Translations under genes and position numbers: made by a program | Assembly: GCF_014204515.1 (NCBI RefSeq) | Contig: NZ_JACHLI010000057.1 | Span: 1 to 24,897, forward strand | Direction of reading: 5' to 3' | Length of the DNA: 24,897 nt | Origin: Pseudomonas nitroreducens | GTDB taxonomy: Bacteria > Pseudomonadota > Gammaproteobacteria > Pseudomonadales > Pseudomonadaceae | In this document: piece by piece, positions 24,845-24,897 of the stretch | Numbering within the stretch: the stretch's first letter is position 1 | Layout of the letters: every line of letters begins with the position of its first letter | The notes under the pieces: model-generated | Databases searched by the model: none | The model's input: only the letters and a program-made list of their open reading frames with translations | What the model was told of the DNA's origin: nothing

Positions 24845-24897
24845 TTTTGCTGCCTGTTTGCGCCGCCGAAATTCCCTTGGGGATCGGTAGTTCAAGG

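Overview
The window reads as ordinary chromosome from a high-GC gammaproteobacterium, almost certainly a Pseudomonas of the P. aeruginosa / P. citronellolis / P. nitroreducens kind. The evidence is the BraCDEFG operon, the dsbC-hom-thrC cluster beside xerD, Pseudomonas-restricted small families (DUF5064, DUF3509, DUF2288), strong G/C preference at third codon positions, and REP-type repeats. I see no rRNA, tRNA, CRISPR array, insertion sequence, prophage or clear pseudogene.

Layout. 1-760: a universal stress protein behind a possible Anr/FNR-type promoter, closed by a strong terminator. 764-4884: a lipid A phosphoethanolamine transferase (minus strand, possible ColR box) divergent from an MHYT-GGDEF-EAL c-di-GMP protein. 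4900-6587: a two-gene unit (3-hydroxyacid dehydrogenase and hydroxypyruvate isomerase family), divergent from a four-gene ABC importer for an oxyanion or phosphonate-like ligand (6743-10006). 10120-10821: an unrecognised lipoprotein. 10900-11649: two small conserved genes (DUF5064, DUF2288). 11959-16842: the high-affinity branched-chain amino acid importer braCDEFG, with a terminator between braC and braD. 16843-17760: a REP pair, a small HTH-like protein and a DUF3509 protein. 17929-22760: thrC, hom, dsbC and xerD, all on the minus strand. 22852-24696: a CPA1-type cation/proton antiporter with an RCK-like C-terminal part. 24697-24897: no firm gene, but one possible 30-codon ORF.

How the genes work together. 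The bra block imports Leu/Ile/Val (and Ala/Thr). hom and thrC carry out homoserine and threonine synthesis from aspartate semialdehyde. DsbC isomerises periplasmic disulfides, and XerD resolves chromosome dimers. eptA, usp and the c-di-GMP protein suggest envelope and lifestyle responses, but they are separate transcription units.

I did not find a convincing new multi-gene system. The items most worth a second look are regulatory: a perfect 16-bp palindrome over the braC -10, a structured hom leader with an inverted repeat around its -10, a thrC Shine-Dalgarno inside a hairpin, Anr-like and ColR-like boxes, and an AlgU-like promoter. The ABC importer with an altered ligand loop and the unknown lipoprotein are the main protein-level questions. 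All family names and comparisons with P. aeruginosa gene order are from memory, not from a search.
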